Assembly: GCF_004363315.1 (NCBI RefSeq)
Contig: NZ_SNYL01000005.1
Span: 1-64,000 of the forward strand
Source of the DNA: Tepidicella xavieri
GTDB lineage: Bacteria; Pseudomonadota; Gammaproteobacteria; Burkholderiales; Burkholderiaceae_C
DNA: 64,000 nucleotides
Direction of reading: 5' to 3'
Shown here: one piece after another, positions 48,625 to 61,182 of the stretch
How positions within the stretch are numbered: position 1 is the stretch's first letter
Layout: each line of letters opens with the position of its first letter
Made by a program: the position numbers and the translations under genes
Notes under the pieces: generated by a model
The model's database searches: none
Seen by the model: the letters and a program-made list of their open reading frames with translations, nothing else
What the model was told of the DNA's origin: nothing

Positions 48625-49701
48625 ATGCCCGTTGCCACGCTGCCCGCCCACGCGGTCGCTGACCGCCTGCCCGACTTCGACACCATCATCGACGCCCGCA
48701 CCGAAGCCGAATTCGCCGAAGACCATGTGCCCGGCGCGGTGAACTGGCCCACGCTGAACAACGAGGAGCGCATCCTCATCGGCACGATGTACAAGCAGGT
48801 CAACGCGTTCGAGGCCAAGAAGCGGGGCGCGGCGCTGTCGGCGCGCAACATCGCGGCCCACATCGAACGCGAGGTGATCGACAAGCCCAAGGGCTGGAAG
48901 CCGCTGGTGTACTGCTGGCGGGGCGGCAACCGCAGCGGCGCGTTGGCCACCATCCTGGGCGCCATCGGCTTTCAGGTCACGCTGATCGAAGGTGGCTACA
49001 AGGCCTGGCGCAATGCCCTGCTCGCCGAACTGCCCTCGCTGGCCCAACGGCTGCAGTATCGGGTGGTGTGCGGCCCCACCGGCTCGGGCAAAACCCGGCT
49101 GCTGCAAGCCCTCGCCCGCCAGGGCCAGCAGGTGCTGGACCTCGAGGCCCTGGCCTGCCACCGCAGTTCCGTCCTGGGGCTGGTGCCTGGCCAGCGCCAG
49201 CCCAGCCAGAAGCATTTCGACACACGCATCTGGCACGCCCTGCGCAGCTTCGACCCGCAACGGCCGGTCTATGTGGAAAGCGAAAGCAAGAAGGTGGGCA
49301 ATCTGCGTGTGCCTGACGCCCTGATGGACGCCATGCGCGCCAGCCCTTGCCTGGATCTGCAACTGGCCGACGAGGAACGCGTCGCCCTGCTGATGGAAGA
49401 CTATGACCACTTCCTGCGCGACAGCGGTTTTTTCTGCGAGCGGCTGGACACGCTCGTGGCCTTGCGCGGCCGGGAAACCATCCAAGCCTGGAAGGCCATG
49501 GTGCAGAGCGGCCGCAGCGCCGAAGTGGTGCGGGCCTTGCTGCAAACGCATTACGACCCGGTGTACGCCGCCTCCATCCGGCGCCATTTCGTCCAGTACC
49601 CGCAGGCGCGGCCCTGCCGCTTGCCTGACCGCTCGCCAGCGGCGCTCGACGCCCTGGCCCGCGCCATCGTGGCGGCTCAGGCCAGCGCCTGCAGCGCCTG
49701 A
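48625..49701 (+). CDS. mnmH: tRNA 2-selenouridine/geranyl-2-thiouridine synthase
   Basis: MnmH (SelU, YbbB) replaces sulfur with selenium at the wobble 2-thiouridine of some tRNAs, through a geranylated intermediate, using selenophosphate. The 358 residues contain an N-terminal rhodanese domain with Cys97 in YCWRGGNRSGA and a C-terminal P-loop domain, GPTGSGKT at 150-157. Cys97 has the same number in Escherichia coli. It follows tesA by nine bases. Its last 25 bases overlap the convergent lyase gene. selD, needed for selenophosphate, is not in the window. Confidence 0.94.
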   Translation: MPVATLPAHAVADRLPDFDTIIDARTEAEFAEDHVPGAVNWPTLNNEERILIGTMYKQVNAFEAKKRGAALSARNIAAHIEREVIDKPKGWKPLVYCWRGGNRSGALATILGAIGFQVTLIEGGYKAWRNALLAELPSLAQRLQYRVVCGPTGSGKTRLLQALARQGQQVLDLEALACHRSSVLGLVPGQRQPSQKHFDTRIWHALRSFDPQRPVYVESESKKVGNLRVPDALMDAMRASPCLDLQLADEERVALLMEDYDHFLRDSGFFCERLDTLVALRGRETIQAWKAMVQSGRSAEVVRALLQTHYDPVYAASIRRHFVQYPQARPCRLPDRSPAALDALARAIVAAQASACSA

Positions 49702-50870
49702 GCCAGATCGGCCCGAAGGTCCTCCACCGCTTCCAGGCCCACGGCAAAGCGCACCAGGCGCGGCGCGTGCGGCCAGGACATGGTGCGCATGGCAGGCACG
49801 TCGTAAGGCACGCACAGGCTGATTGGCCCTGCCCAGCTGTAGCCCAGACGGAACAGCCGCAGCCGGTCACAAAACGCATCCACCTGCGCGGCCGTGACCT
49901 GGGGCTGAAACACCACGCTGAACAGACAAGCCGCCGCGCGAGCCTGGCGGCGCCAATGCTCATGGCCTGGCGAATCGGGCAAGGCCGGATGGAACACCCG
50001 TGCCACCGCGGGCTGGGTGGCCATCCACGCAGCCAGCGCGCGGGTGCTGGCGTCTTGGGCATGGTAGCGCAGTTCCACGCTGGGCAAGCCACGCAGCACC
50101 AGTTCGGCGTCGTTCGCCCCCACACCCAGGCCCAGCCGCATGTGCGTCAGGAGCAGGCGGCGATGCAGCGCCTCGTCACGCGTGACCACCGCGCCCATGA
50201 GCACGTCGGCGCCACCGCTTGGGTATTTGGTCAGCGCCTGCATGGAAATGTCCACCCCGGCCTCGAACGGGGCAAAGGCAATGCCTGCCCCCCAGGTATT
50301 GTCCAGCGCGGTCAGGATACGCTGCGGCCCCTGGCCGTGCCCCAGCCGCGCATTGGCCTGGCGCACCACCTCCACCAAGGCCGCCAGATCGGGGTATTCC
50401 AGGGTCACAGACCCCGGGACTTCCAGCCAGACCAGACGGGTCTGTTCGTGAATGCGGGCCGCCAGATCGGCCGGATTCATCGGATCGTAATAAACGTGCC
50501 GAATGCCCCAGGCGGCCAGTTCGGCTTCGGCAAAGGCCTTGCCCGGCCCGTAGGCGTTGTCGGGGATGAGCAGTTCGTCCCCCGCGCGCAGCAGCGCCAT
50601 GTCCACCAGGGCAATCGCGGCCAAGCCACTTGGCGCCAGCACGCAGTGCCGCCCCCCCTCCAGGGTGGCGATGCGCTCCTCCAGCGTGAAGGTGGTCGGC
50701 GTGCCGTGCAGGCCGTAGGTGTAAGCGGATTTGTCCTTCCAGTCGCGCTGGCGCATGGCCGCGACGGTCGGGAAAATGACGGTCGAGGCCTTGTGCACTC
50801 CCGGCGCCGCCGACTCAAACTCGGCCGGCGGGCGGTAAGGGTGGTGAATCAGCTCGGTGGGCAAGCTCAT
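49677..50870 (-). CDS. metC: Cystathionine beta-lyase
   Basis: This PLP enzyme of the Cys/Met metabolism family cleaves cystathionine to homocysteine, pyruvate and ammonia. The 397 residues have SAYTYGLHGTPTTFTLEERIATLEGG, SGLAAIAL, the cofactor aspartate in LDNTWGAG and the PLP-binding lysine K215 in ALTKYPSGGADVLMG. The text is of the proteobacterial MetC type; gamma-lyase activity cannot be excluded. The start is the ATG at 50870; a TTG two codons earlier is in frame. It ends inside the convergent mnmH gene. Confidence 0.92.
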   Translation of the reverse strand: MSLPTELIHHPYRPPAEFESAAPGVHKASTVIFPTVAAMRQRDWKDKSAYTYGLHGTPTTFTLEERIATLEGGRHCVLAPSGLAAIALVDMALLRAGDELLIPDNAYGPGKAFAEAELAAWGIRHVYYDPMNPADLAARIHEQTRLVWLEVPGSVTLEYPDLAALVEVVRQANARLGHGQGPQRILTALDNTWGAGIAFAPFEAGVDISMQALTKYPSGGADVLMGAVVTRDEALHRRLLLTHMRLGLGVGANDAELVLRGLPSVELRYHAQDASTRALAAWMATQPAVARVFHPALPDSPGHEHWRRQARAAACLFSVVFQPQVTAAQVDAFCDRLRLFRLGYSWAGPISLCVPYDVPAMRTMSWPHAPRLVRFAVGLEAVEDLRADLAQALQALA

Positions 50871-50882
50871 GGGCAAAGGCGC

Positions 50883-51407
50883 TCACACCTTCCATTTGGC
50901 CAGCAGTTGCGCGGGCCGCAGGTTGTCGTAACCTTCGAACGGCTGATGGATCCACGGATTGGTGGGTAGGAACTCCACCGAATAATCCGGCGTGAACACC
51001 GAGACGGCCTTGGTCCAGATCACGGCGCTGCGCAACTCGGTGATCGGGGGGTAATTGTTTTTCAACAGGTCGATCACGGCCCGCAGCGTGTGGCCGGAAT
51101 CGGCCAGGTCATCCACCAGCAGGACGCGGCCAGCAATCTCGCCCTTGGGTGTGGTGATGTAGCGGGCGATGTCCAGCTTGCCTTGTACCGTCCCGGCCTC
51201 GGCCCGGTAGGAGCTGGTGGACATGATGGCCAGCGGTTTGTCGAAGATGCGGCTGAGGATGTCACCCGGGCGCATGCCCCCCCGCGCCAGACACAGAATG
51301 GTGTCGAATTCCCACCCCGACTGGTACACCTTGATCGCCAGCTTCTCGATCAGGTTGTGGTATTCGTCGTAGGACACGTAGAGGTGTTTGCCGTCTTCGG
51401 TCAGCAT
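50883..51407 (-). CDS. Purine phosphoribosyltransferase (hypoxanthine/xanthine type)
   Basis: This type I phosphoribosyltransferase has 174 residues. The PRPP loop is GRVLLVDDLADSGHTLRAVI, with ILCLARGGMRPGDILSRIF before it and the hood segment YSVEFLPTNPWIHQPFE at the end. It likely salvages hypoxanthine or xanthine to nucleotides. The start at 51407 is placed after CTGGAGA; an ATG 13 codons upstream (51446) has a weak site. It stands directly after purA, which also works on IMP. Confidence 0.85.
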   Translation of the reverse strand: MLTEDGKHLYVSYDEYHNLIEKLAIKVYQSGWEFDTILCLARGGMRPGDILSRIFDKPLAIMSTSSYRAEAGTVQGKLDIARYITTPKGEIAGRVLLVDDLADSGHTLRAVIDLLKNNYPPITELRSAVIWTKAVSVFTPDYSVEFLPTNPWIHQPFEGYDNLRPAQLLAKWKV

Positions 51408-51453
51408 CGCGGTCTCCAGGCTCTGAGGTGGGTGGACAGTGGACATACGGCGC

Positions 51454-54052
<2,599 letters not shown>

Positions 54053-54101
54053 GGACAAGGCGAGGCTGTTAAAAACCGGATTTTACCGGCAGGAACACAC
54101 C

Positions 54102-54122
54102 GGCCCGCCACCTGGGCGGGCC
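54102..54122. terminator. GC-rich hairpin between hflC and hisZ
   Basis: GGCCCGCC pairs perfectly with GGCGGGCC around ACCTG. No U-run follows directly. About 20 bases further along the minus strand, a small CCGG stem with TTTTT after it (about 54072-54090) might complete a weak terminator, so hflKC and hisZ-purA may be partly separate units. Confidence 0.4.
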
Positions 54123-54142
54123 ATCAGACGGTTTTGACGGCT

Positions 54143-55033
54143 TCAGCGTCCGCCCGGCGTGCTGCCGCGCATGGCGCGGAAGAACTCGGAAGACGGATCC
54201 ATCACCAGCACATCGTTCTTGCTGTTGAAGCTGGCGCGATAGGCCTCCAGGCTGCGATAGAACTGGGCAAACGCCGGGTCGCGGCCAAAGGCATCGTTGT
54301 ACAGGCGGGCGGCCTCGGCATCGCCCTCACCTTTGATCTTCTGCGCATCGCGGAAAGCGGTCGAGACAATGATTTCGCGCTGGCGGTCGGCGTCGGCACG
54401 GATCTTCTCCCCTTCGGCAAAGCCGGTGGAGCGCAACTCATTGGCCACGCGCTTGCGCTCCGCTTCCATGCGTTCGAACACCGAGCGCGTGATGGTTTCG
54501 GCATAGTCGATCCGGGTGATCCGGACATCGACCACATCCATGCCCCAGGGGCGTTCGGCGCCACGCACGGCGGCCAGCACCTCGCGCTTCACATCGGCCA
54601 TGAGCTCTTCGCGGCGGGTGGACAGCAGTTCGCGCACGGTGCGCTTGTTGACTTCCTGTTGGAAGGAGTTGCGCACCACCCGGTTGAGCTGGATGGCACC
54701 GGCGCGCTCGTCCAGACCGACGTTGCGGATGTAGGCCGACGGGTCGGAGATGCGCCAACGCACGAACCAGTCGATCACGACGCGTTGCCGCTCGGCAGTG
54801 ATCATGGGTTCGGTGTCGGAACTCTCCAGAGTCAGCAGCCGCTTGTCCACATAGGTCACGTTCTGGAATGGCGGAGGCAGCTTGAAGTTGAGCCCCGGCT
54901 CGGTGACGACGCGCTGGATCTGGCCCAGCTGATAGACCACGCCGAACTGGCGCTGATCCACCACGAAAAGCATGGAACTGGCGATGACCACCACCAGCAG
55001 CAGGGAGGAAATGACGAGTCCGATCTTGTTCAT
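54143..55033 (-). CDS. hflC: Membrane protease-modulating protein HflC
   Basis: HflC forms with HflK the large periplasmic cage that encloses FtsH and limits its proteolysis. The 296 residues have an N-terminal helix (about 5-24: GLVISSLLLVVVIASSMLF), an SPFH/prohibitin domain (DQRQFGVVYQLGQIQRVVTEPGLNFKLP) and a long helical region (ITRSVFERMEAERKRVANELRSTGFAEGEKIRADADR). The Ala/Gly tail is short. It lies 21 bases after hflK. Confidence 0.95.
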   Translation of the reverse strand: MNKIGLVISSLLLVVVIASSMLFVVDQRQFGVVYQLGQIQRVVTEPGLNFKLPPPFQNVTYVDKRLLTLESSDTEPMITAERQRVVIDWFVRWRISDPSAYIRNVGLDERAGAIQLNRVVRNSFQQEVNKRTVRELLSTRREELMADVKREVLAAVRGAERPWGMDVVDVRITRIDYAETITRSVFERMEAERKRVANELRSTGFAEGEKIRADADRQREIIVSTAFRDAQKIKGEGDAEAARLYNDAFGRDPAFAQFYRSLEAYRASFNSKNDVLVMDPSSEFFRAMRGSTPGGR

Positions 55034-55054
55034 GATGTGTGTGCCTCCCGGTGG

Positions 55055-56431
55055 TCAGCGCGTCTCGCGGCTGCGCGAGCGCAGGTCGTCCCGGGCGCGG
55101 GCGTCATTGGGCAGCAGCGGCGCGGTGCTGGAGCCGCTGGCGGCGCCACTGGCCGCAGCGGGCGTGCTTGCCGGAGCGCCGGCCTGCTGCATGATCTTGT
55201 CCAGAGGCAGGTACAGGAGGTTGGAGTTCTGCCGGGTGTCGATCATGACCTTGGTCACGTTGCTGTAAATCTCCTGCATCGCTTCCAGGTAGAGGCGCTC
55301 GCGCGTGACCTGCGGCGCCTTGGCGTATTCGGCCTGCAGCAAGCGGAAGCGCTGCGCATCACCTTGGGCCTGCGCCACCACGCGGGCTTTGTAACCTTCG
55401 GCTTCCTCGATCAAACGGGAGGCGGTACCGCGGGCACGGGGGATGACGTCGTTGGCATACGCTTCGGCCTCGTTCTTGGCGCGTTCGCGCTCCTGACCGG
55501 CCTTGAGCACGTCGTCGAAGGCGGCCTGCACCTGCTCGGGCGGACGCACGCCACCTTGCTGGAGGTTGATGCCCACCACCTCGATGCCGACACCGTAGCG
55601 GTCGAGGATGTTTTGCATCAGGGTACGCACGCGCGGGGCGATCTGGTCGCGCTCATCCACCAGGGCGGCATCCATGCGCATGTTGCCCACGACTTCGCGC
55701 ACGGCGGTCTCGGCGGCGCGCAGCACGGCGGCATCCGGGTCGCGGCTGTTGAACAGGTAGGCGCGCGCATCGTTGAGGCGGTATTGCACCGCAAACTTGA
55801 TTTCGACGATGTTTTCGTCCTGGGTCAGCATGGCCGAATCGCGCAGACCCGTGGCGCGAACGATGGAGTCGCGCCCCACATCCACGGAACGGATCTGGGT
55901 CACGAACACGGCTTCGTGGCGCTGAATCGGGTACGGCAAGCGCCAGTTGAAGCCCGCCCCCACGGTGCTGTGGTATTTGCCGAACTGGGTGATGACGGCC
56001 TGCTGACCTTCCTGGACGATGAAGAAGCCCGTGCCCAGCCAGATCAGCACTGCCACGCCGGCGATGAGCCCGGCCCCAATGCCGGTGCTCTTGGGGTCGG
56101 GCTTGAAAGGCGGCAGACCGCCGCCGGAACCGTTGCCCATGCCACCGCGCCCGCCCCCGCGCCCCCCGCTGCCGAACAGGCCGCTGAGCTTGCGATTGAA
56201 ATCGCGCCACAGCTCATCGAGGTCGGGCGGCCCTTGATTGGGGCCCTGGGGGCGTTGGGAAAACGGGCGCTGCTCGGGGTCGTCCCGGCGCTCCTGGTCG
56301 TCCGGGCTGGCGTCGCGGCCACGCTCCCGCGAGCCGTCCTCGTCACGGCCCCAACGGGGGTCGTTCAGATTGAACATGCCTTTCACGCGGCTCCACAATG
56401 GCAGGCGTCGAGGCAACGGATGAATGTTCAT
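55055..56431 (-). CDS. hflK: Membrane protease-modulating protein HflK
   Basis: HflK is the partner of HflC in the FtsH-regulating cage. The 458 residues have a charged, Gly/Pro-rich cytoplasmic N-terminus (FNLNDPRWGRDEDG to about 110, with a GRGGGRGG stretch), one membrane helix (about 117-138, GIGAGLIAGVAVLIWLGTGFF) and an SPFH domain (VQEGQQAVITQFGKYHSTVGAGFNWRLPYP). A helical region follows, then a low-complexity Ala/Ser tail. The start is the ATG at 56431; an ATG 18 codons later (56377) gives the common MFNLNDP start and is a fair alternative. Confidence 0.94.
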   Translation of the reverse strand: MNIHPLPRRLPLWSRVKGMFNLNDPRWGRDEDGSRERGRDASPDDQERRDDPEQRPFSQRPQGPNQGPPDLDELWRDFNRKLSGLFGSGGRGGGRGGMGNGSGGGLPPFKPDPKSTGIGAGLIAGVAVLIWLGTGFFIVQEGQQAVITQFGKYHSTVGAGFNWRLPYPIQRHEAVFVTQIRSVDVGRDSIVRATGLRDSAMLTQDENIVEIKFAVQYRLNDARAYLFNSRDPDAAVLRAAETAVREVVGNMRMDAALVDERDQIAPRVRTLMQNILDRYGVGIEVVGINLQQGGVRPPEQVQAAFDDVLKAGQERERAKNEAEAYANDVIPRARGTASRLIEEAEGYKARVVAQAQGDAQRFRLLQAEYAKAPQVTRERLYLEAMQEIYSNVTKVMIDTRQNSNLLYLPLDKIMQQAGAPASTPAAASGAASGSSTAPLLPNDARARDDLRSRSRETR

Positions 56432-56474
56432 GGGTGGGTGTCGTGAAGGTGTCGAATGGGGATATTGTGCCGAA

Positions 56475-57635
56475 TCAAAACGACGCATCTTCCAGAGTCG
56501 CATTTTCCGCAGGGGTTTGCGCCGCCAGCCGCTGGGCCAGCAGGCCACGCAAGGCATCGAGGCCTTCACCCGTGTGGGCACTGACGAAGATACGAGGCCA
56601 CACCTTGCCCTGGAGTTCCATCGAATCGACTGCTTGCAACGGGCGCTGCGCAGGCGGCAGGGCATCGGTTTTGTTGAACACCAGAATCTGCGGGATCTCG
56701 TCGGCACCGATTTCGCGCAGCACCTGCTGCACATCGTCCATCTGCTCCGGATAGGCCGGGTTGGACACATCGACCACGTGAAGCAGGAGGTCGGCATCGC
56801 GCGCCTCCTGCAAGGTGGCGGCAAAGGCATCGACCAGGGTGTGCGGCAAATCGCGGATGAAGCCCACGGTGTCAGACAGCGAGACGCTGCGGCCGACCTC
56901 GCCGAGATACATCTGGCGGGTGGTCGTGTCCAGCGTGGCAAAGAGCTGGTCGGCCGCATAGGCGCGCGCCTTGACCAAGGCGTTGAACAGCGAGGATTTG
57001 CCGGCGTTGGTATAGCCCACCAGCGAGATGTTGAAAGCCCCGCGCCGCTCGCGCTGGCGCCGTTGGGTGCCGCGCTGACGCTTGACCTTGTCGAGCCGCT
57101 CGCGGGTTCGCTTGATGGCGTCCCCAATCATGCGCCGGTCGAGTTCGATCTGCGTCTCGCCCGGACCGCCGCGCAAGCCGATGCCGCCCGTCTGGCGCTC
57201 CAAGTGCGACCAACGCCGCACCAGCCGGGTGGAGAGGTATTGCAGCCGGGCCAGCTCGACCTGCAGCTTGCCTTCGTGGCTGCGTGCGCGCTGGGCAAAG
57301 ATTTCCAGGATCAGCAGGATGCGGTCGTTGACCGGCATGCCCATGTGCCGCTCGAGGTTGCGCTGCTGCGCCGGGCTGAGCGCCTGGTCGAACAGGATTT
57401 CGGTCGCCCCATGCGCCAGCGCCAACGCCTTGATCTCATCGGCTTTGCCACTGCCCACGTAAAGCGCAGCATCGGGCGCTTTACGCTTGCAGGTCACGCG
57501 GTCGAGCACGCGATAGCCGGCGGTTTCGGCAAGCTGCGCCAGCTCCTCGAGCGTGGCATCGAAATGGGGCAGACCCAAGTCCACCCCGACCAGCACCACG
57601 CCGGGGGGCTGGAGGGGTTTGTTGTCGGAACCCAA
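56475..57635 (-). CDS. hflX: Ribosome-associated GTPase HflX
   Basis: HflX binds the 50S subunit and rescues stalled ribosomes, for instance after heat stress. The 386 residues have the N-terminal nucleotide-binding domain (VGSGKADEIKALALAHGATEILFDQALSPAQQRNLE), the Gly-rich GGIGLRGGPGETQIELDRR linker, a coiled coil, and the G domain. The G domain has G1 GYTNAGKSSLFN, G3 DTVGFIRDLP and G4 NKTD. The start is a TTG at 57635, seven bases after the hfq stop, so translation is probably coupled to hfq. Confidence 0.95.
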   Translation of the reverse strand: MGSDNKPLQPPGVVLVGVDLGLPHFDATLEELAQLAETAGYRVLDRVTCKRKAPDAALYVGSGKADEIKALALAHGATEILFDQALSPAQQRNLERHMGMPVNDRILLILEIFAQRARSHEGKLQVELARLQYLSTRLVRRWSHLERQTGGIGLRGGPGETQIELDRRMIGDAIKRTRERLDKVKRQRGTQRRQRERRGAFNISLVGYTNAGKSSLFNALVKARAYAADQLFATLDTTTRQMYLGEVGRSVSLSDTVGFIRDLPHTLVDAFAATLQEARDADLLLHVVDVSNPAYPEQMDDVQQVLREIGADEIPQILVFNKTDALPPAQRPLQAVDSMELQGKVWPRIFVSAHTGEGLDALRGLLAQRLAAQTPAENATLEDASF

Positions 57636-57642
57636 TCTGCGG

Positions 57643-57888
57643 TCAGGCCACTTCGGCGGGCGGAGCGACCGAGAACTGCACCGGACGGCCCGGCACGATG
57701 GTGGAAATGGCGTGCTTGTACACCATCTGCGTGACGGTGTTGCGCAGCAGCACGACGTATTGGTCGAACGATTCGATCTGCCCCTGAAGCTTGATGCCGT
57801 TGACGAGGTAGATGGACACCGGCACGTGCTCGCGGCGGAGCTGGTTCAGAAACGGGTCCTGCAGAAGTTGGCCTTTATTGTTGCTCAC
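57643..57888 (-). CDS. hfq: RNA chaperone Hfq
   Basis: Hfq is a hexameric Sm-like protein that pairs small RNAs with mRNAs. The 81 residues start at a GTG (57888) five bases after GGAAG. Near the start is [44 protein letters not shown] (Sm1), and Sm2 is YKHAIST at 57-63. The C-terminal tail is short ([13 protein letters not shown]), as usual in betaproteobacteria. TGGTATGGT about 55 bases upstream could be an extended -10. It lies between der and hflX. Confidence 0.96.
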   Translation of the reverse strand: MSNNKGQLLQDPFLNQLRREHVPVSIYLVNGIKLQGQIESFDQYVVLLRNTVTQMVYKHAISTIVPGRPVQFSVAPPAEVA

Positions 57889-57966
57889 GATATCTTCCGT
57901 GTTCAATTGAAGTTGGGGGACCAAGACCATACCACAAGCCGGGCAGGGTTTGTGCGGATGGCGGAT

Positions 57967-59304
57967 CTAGTCCTTGTCATCGTAAGGGTTCGAGGAGGTC
58001 TTGAACTCGATGCGCAGGGGGGTACCCACGAGGTCGAACGCCTTGCGAAAGCGCCCTTCGAGGAAACGCCGGTAGGCGTCGGAGACGCCTTCGAGCGAAT
58101 TGCCATGAATGACGATGACCGGCGGATTCATGCCCCCCTGGTGGGCGTAGCGCATTTTCGGGCGATACATGCCGCTGCGCTTGGGCGCCTGGAAAGCCAC
58201 CGCCTCTTGCAACAACCGGGTCAGTACCGGGGTGGGCATTTTCTTGGTGGCCGAGGCATAAGCCTGGGCAATCGATTTCCACAACGGTCCGATGCCCTGG
58301 CGCTTTTTGGCCGAGATGGTGTGCATGGGGGCGAATTTGAGAAACGCCAGCCGGCTCTCGATCGAACGCTGAAGCTGCTCGCGCTGATAGGCGTCGATCG
58401 CGTCCCATTTGTTGATGGCCACCACGACGGCCCGCCCGCTGTCGAGGATGAAGCCGGCGATGTGGGCGTCCTGATCGGTCACCCCTTGGGTGGCGTCGAT
58501 GAGCAGCAGCACCACATGGGCATTCTCGATGGCCTGCAGGGTCTTGACGACCGAAAACTTTTCGATGGCCTCGAACACCTTGCCCTTGCGCCTCAAGCCA
58601 GCCGTGTCGATGAGCTCGAATTTCTGGCCATTGCGCTCGAACGGCACGGCAATCGCATCCCGGGTGGTGCCTGGCAGATCGAAAGCGACCAGGCGCTCCT
58701 CCCCCAACCAGGCATTGATCAAGGTGGATTTGCCCACGTTGGGGCGCCCGGCCACGGCCAAGCGGATGACGGTTTCGTCGCCCGGTTCGGGCTCGGGGGC
58801 TTCCTCTGGCCACTGGAGGCGGTCCAGCGCGGCCTCGATCATCGAGCGCACACCCTGACCATGCGCGGCGGACACCGGAATCACCTCGCCCAGCCCGAGT
58901 TCATAAAACTCGGCCCACTGCGCGCCGGCTTTCATGCCCTCGGCCTTGTTGGCCACGAGCAGGCAGGGCTTGGCCAGCTTGCGCAGGTAGTTGGCGATGT
59001 CGTGGTCCTGGGCGCTGAGCCCGGCGCGCGCATCGAGCACGAACAGCACCACATCGGCTTCGGCGACGGCCTGCCGCGTCTGCTTGGCCATTTCCTTGTA
59101 GATGCCGCTGCCGGCATCGGGCTCGAAGCCGCCCGTGTCGATGACGATGAACTCGCGCTTGCCCAGCCGGGCGCTGCCGTAATGCCGGTCGCGCGTCAGG
59201 CCGGGAAAGTCCGCGACGATCGCGTCGCGGGTCTTGGTCAGGCGGTTGTAGAGGGTGGATTTGCCCACATTGGGGCGCCCGACCAGGGCAATGACCGGTT
59301 TCAT
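57967..59304 (-). CDS. der: Ribosome biogenesis GTPase Der (EngA)
   Basis: Der is an essential double GTPase for 50S assembly. The 445 residues contain two G domains, each with GRPNVGKST (residues 9-17 and about 189-197), followed by DTGGF and [11 protein letters not shown] switch regions and NKAEG/NKWDAID motifs. A C-terminal KH-like domain follows ([44 protein letters not shown]). Its ATG overlaps the bamB stop by four bases. Confidence 0.97.
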   Translation of the reverse strand: MKPVIALVGRPNVGKSTLYNRLTKTRDAIVADFPGLTRDRHYGSARLGKREFIVIDTGGFEPDAGSGIYKEMAKQTRQAVAEADVVLFVLDARAGLSAQDHDIANYLRKLAKPCLLVANKAEGMKAGAQWAEFYELGLGEVIPVSAAHGQGVRSMIEAALDRLQWPEEAPEPEPGDETVIRLAVAGRPNVGKSTLINAWLGEERLVAFDLPGTTRDAIAVPFERNGQKFELIDTAGLRRKGKVFEAIEKFSVVKTLQAIENAHVVLLLIDATQGVTDQDAHIAGFILDSGRAVVVAINKWDAIDAYQREQLQRSIESRLAFLKFAPMHTISAKKRQGIGPLWKSIAQAYASATKKMPTPVLTRLLQEAVAFQAPKRSGMYRPKMRYAHQGGMNPPVIVIHGNSLEGVSDAYRRFLEGRFRKAFDLVGTPLRIEFKTSSNPYDDKD

Positions 59305-60467
59305 TCGGGCCGCCAGCCAAACACCCCGCCATTGCGCGTGACGGCCACCAGCGTGTTGCCGGCAAGGAACGGCCCGCCGACGATGGCAGAGCCGTCGGTG
59401 TTGAGCCGGTTGAGCATGGCGCCGTTGTCGCGCGAGAGCAGATGCACGAAGCCCTGGGCATCGCCCACGATGATGGAGCGCCCGGCAGCCAGCGGGGCCG
59501 TGACGCCCCGGTGCAGCAGCGCATCGCTGGACCAGGCGCGTTCGCCGTTGCTGCGGCGCCAGGCGATCACGCGGCCGTTGCGCTCGGCCCCGTAGACCTG
59601 GTCGGCGTCGGCCGCCACGCCCACCGCACCGTCGGCGGGCTGGGTCCACAGAACCGTGCCCCGGTTGGCGTCCACGCAGCCCACGGCGGCCTGAAACGCC
59701 CGCACGCAGAGTTGATCATTCACGCGCCCCACTCGGCCCACCAGATCAACCAGGCGCTCGATTTCGTTGACGCCACGCGGCGTGGCAATGGGGGCCTCCC
59801 AGCGGACGCGACCGTTGAGGGGATCGAAGGCCACCAGTCGGCCGGAAACGCCTGCCAGCAGCGTGTCGCCCACCGCCGTGAGCACGCCGGCTTGCTGGAG
59901 CACCAGGGGGTCGGCGCCGCGAGCGGCCTGGGTCCACAGCCGGGCGCCGGTGCGGGCATCGAAGGCGGTGACGCTGCGGTCGCCACTGAGGACGAAGACG
60001 CGCTGCCCGGCCACCAGAGGCGCGGTGAAGGTGCGGGCCGGCAGCCGCGCCCGCCAACGCTCGCCGCTGGACTCCACGGCGACGAGCTCATTGTTGCGCG
60101 TCACGACCGCGGCCGTCTGCCCATCGGCACCGACGCCGGCAGACAGCGGCGTGCCCAGATCGACCCGCCATTGCACTTGGCCGCTGGCGCCGTCGAGCGC
60201 GAACACCGAGCCGGCCGCGTTCGCCAGAAAGACCTGCTGCCCGCGCACGGCAGGTGTCATCAGGGGATCGACCGGGCCGATCGCCGCCGTCCAGGCCCGC
60301 GAAGCCGGCACCAAGGCCGTGACAGGGGCCAACGGGGTGGGCTCGGGGCGCTTGCTGCCCGAAGAACACGCCGACAGCGCCGCGGCAGCCAGCAACACGA
60401 AGAACCACCGTGACGAGGTGCAGGCGCGGGCAAAAAGGTTCAGACTCACGGCAAACGCTCCCTTCAT
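59301..60467 (-). CDS. bamB: Outer-membrane assembly lipoprotein BamB
   Basis: BamB is a BAM-complex lipoprotein that assists BamA. The 388-residue precursor has a lipoprotein signal with lipobox LSAC and modified Cys34. An eight-bladed PQQ-like beta-propeller follows (repeats such as [49 protein letters not shown]). Its ATG overlaps the yfgM stop by four bases and its stop overlaps the der start, so the three are tightly coupled. The BAM core gene bamA is at 27706-30021. Confidence 0.95.
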   Translation of the reverse strand: MKGAFAVSLNLFARACTSSRWFFVLLAAAALSACSSGSKRPEPTPLAPVTALVPASRAWTAAIGPVDPLMTPAVRGQQVFLANAAGSVFALDGASGQVQWRVDLGTPLSAGVGADGQTAAVVTRNNELVAVESSGERWRARLPARTFTAPLVAGQRVFVLSGDRSVTAFDARTGARLWTQAARGADPLVLQQAGVLTAVGDTLLAGVSGRLVAFDPLNGRVRWEAPIATPRGVNEIERLVDLVGRVGRVNDQLCVRAFQAAVGCVDANRGTVLWTQPADGAVGVAADADQVYGAERNGRVIAWRRSNGERAWSSDALLHRGVTAPLAAGRSIIVGDAQGFVHLLSRDNGAMLNRLNTDGSAIVGGPFLAGNTLVAVTRNGGVFGWRPE

Positions 60468-61120
60468 TCAGACGTTTTCGTCGGATCCACGCCCAGGGCG
60501 TTGAGTTTCGCTTCGATGATGCGGCGGTAATCCACTTCGGGGCCCATGCCACGCCAAGCCGTTTGATAAGCCTGCCGGGCGGCATCCGTCTGCCCTTGGG
60601 CCAGCAGCACGTCGCCGCGCCGGTCGGCCACCAGGGCGGCAAATTCCGGCGGCAGGCTGGCGTCGAGCCATTTCAGGGCGGCGGCGTGGTCGCCGGCCTG
60701 CAATTCGAGCGCAGACAAGCGCAGCCGGGCGGCCGCAGCCACGCCGGCGTCTTTGGATCGCTCCACCACGGCTTGCAGGGCTGCGCGGGCCTCCTGGACT
60801 TCACCGGCATCCTGCAGCACGCGGGCCACCAGCAGCCCCCCGTGCTGGGCCTGCGCGGAGCGGCCTGCCTGCTTCTGCAAGTCGGCCCAGACGCGACGCA
60901 CCCGATCTACGTCATTGGCGCGAGCGGCACGATCCAGCTCGTCGTAGAGCGCGGCGGCCTCCAGCGCGGTCTTGCGCTGCCAGTACTGCCAGCCATTCCA
61001 CACCGCAAACGCGCCCAGCACCGCAATGAGCAGCCAAGTGATGAGGTTGCCGTAGCGGGCCCAGAAGTGCTTGAGCTGAGCCAGTTGTTCCTGTTCTTGC
61101 AGGTCGTAGGGAGAAGCCAT
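60464..61120 (-). CDS. YfgM-like tetratricopeptide membrane protein
   Basis: This inner-membrane ancillary factor of 218 residues has a short cytoplasmic N-terminus (MASPYDLQEQEQLAQLKHFWARYGN) and a membrane helix at about 26-44 (LITWLLIAVLGAFAVWNGW). A periplasmic TPR-like helical domain ends DYRRIIEAKLNALGVD. The order hisS-yfgM-bamB-der matches Escherichia coli, where YfgM works with the SecYEG translocon and PpiD. It is coupled to bamB by ATGA. Confidence 0.88.
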   Translation of the reverse strand: MASPYDLQEQEQLAQLKHFWARYGNLITWLLIAVLGAFAVWNGWQYWQRKTALEAAALYDELDRAARANDVDRVRRVWADLQKQAGRSAQAQHGGLLVARVLQDAGEVQEARAALQAVVERSKDAGVAAAARLRLSALELQAGDHAAALKWLDASLPPEFAALVADRRGDVLLAQGQTDAARQAYQTAWRGMGPEVDYRRIIEAKLNALGVDPTKTSE

Positions 61121-61182
61121 GAATGTGCTGTCGATGCGTGATGGGCTTGGATTGTAGGGGGTGCGCGTCTGGTGCGGCCGCC

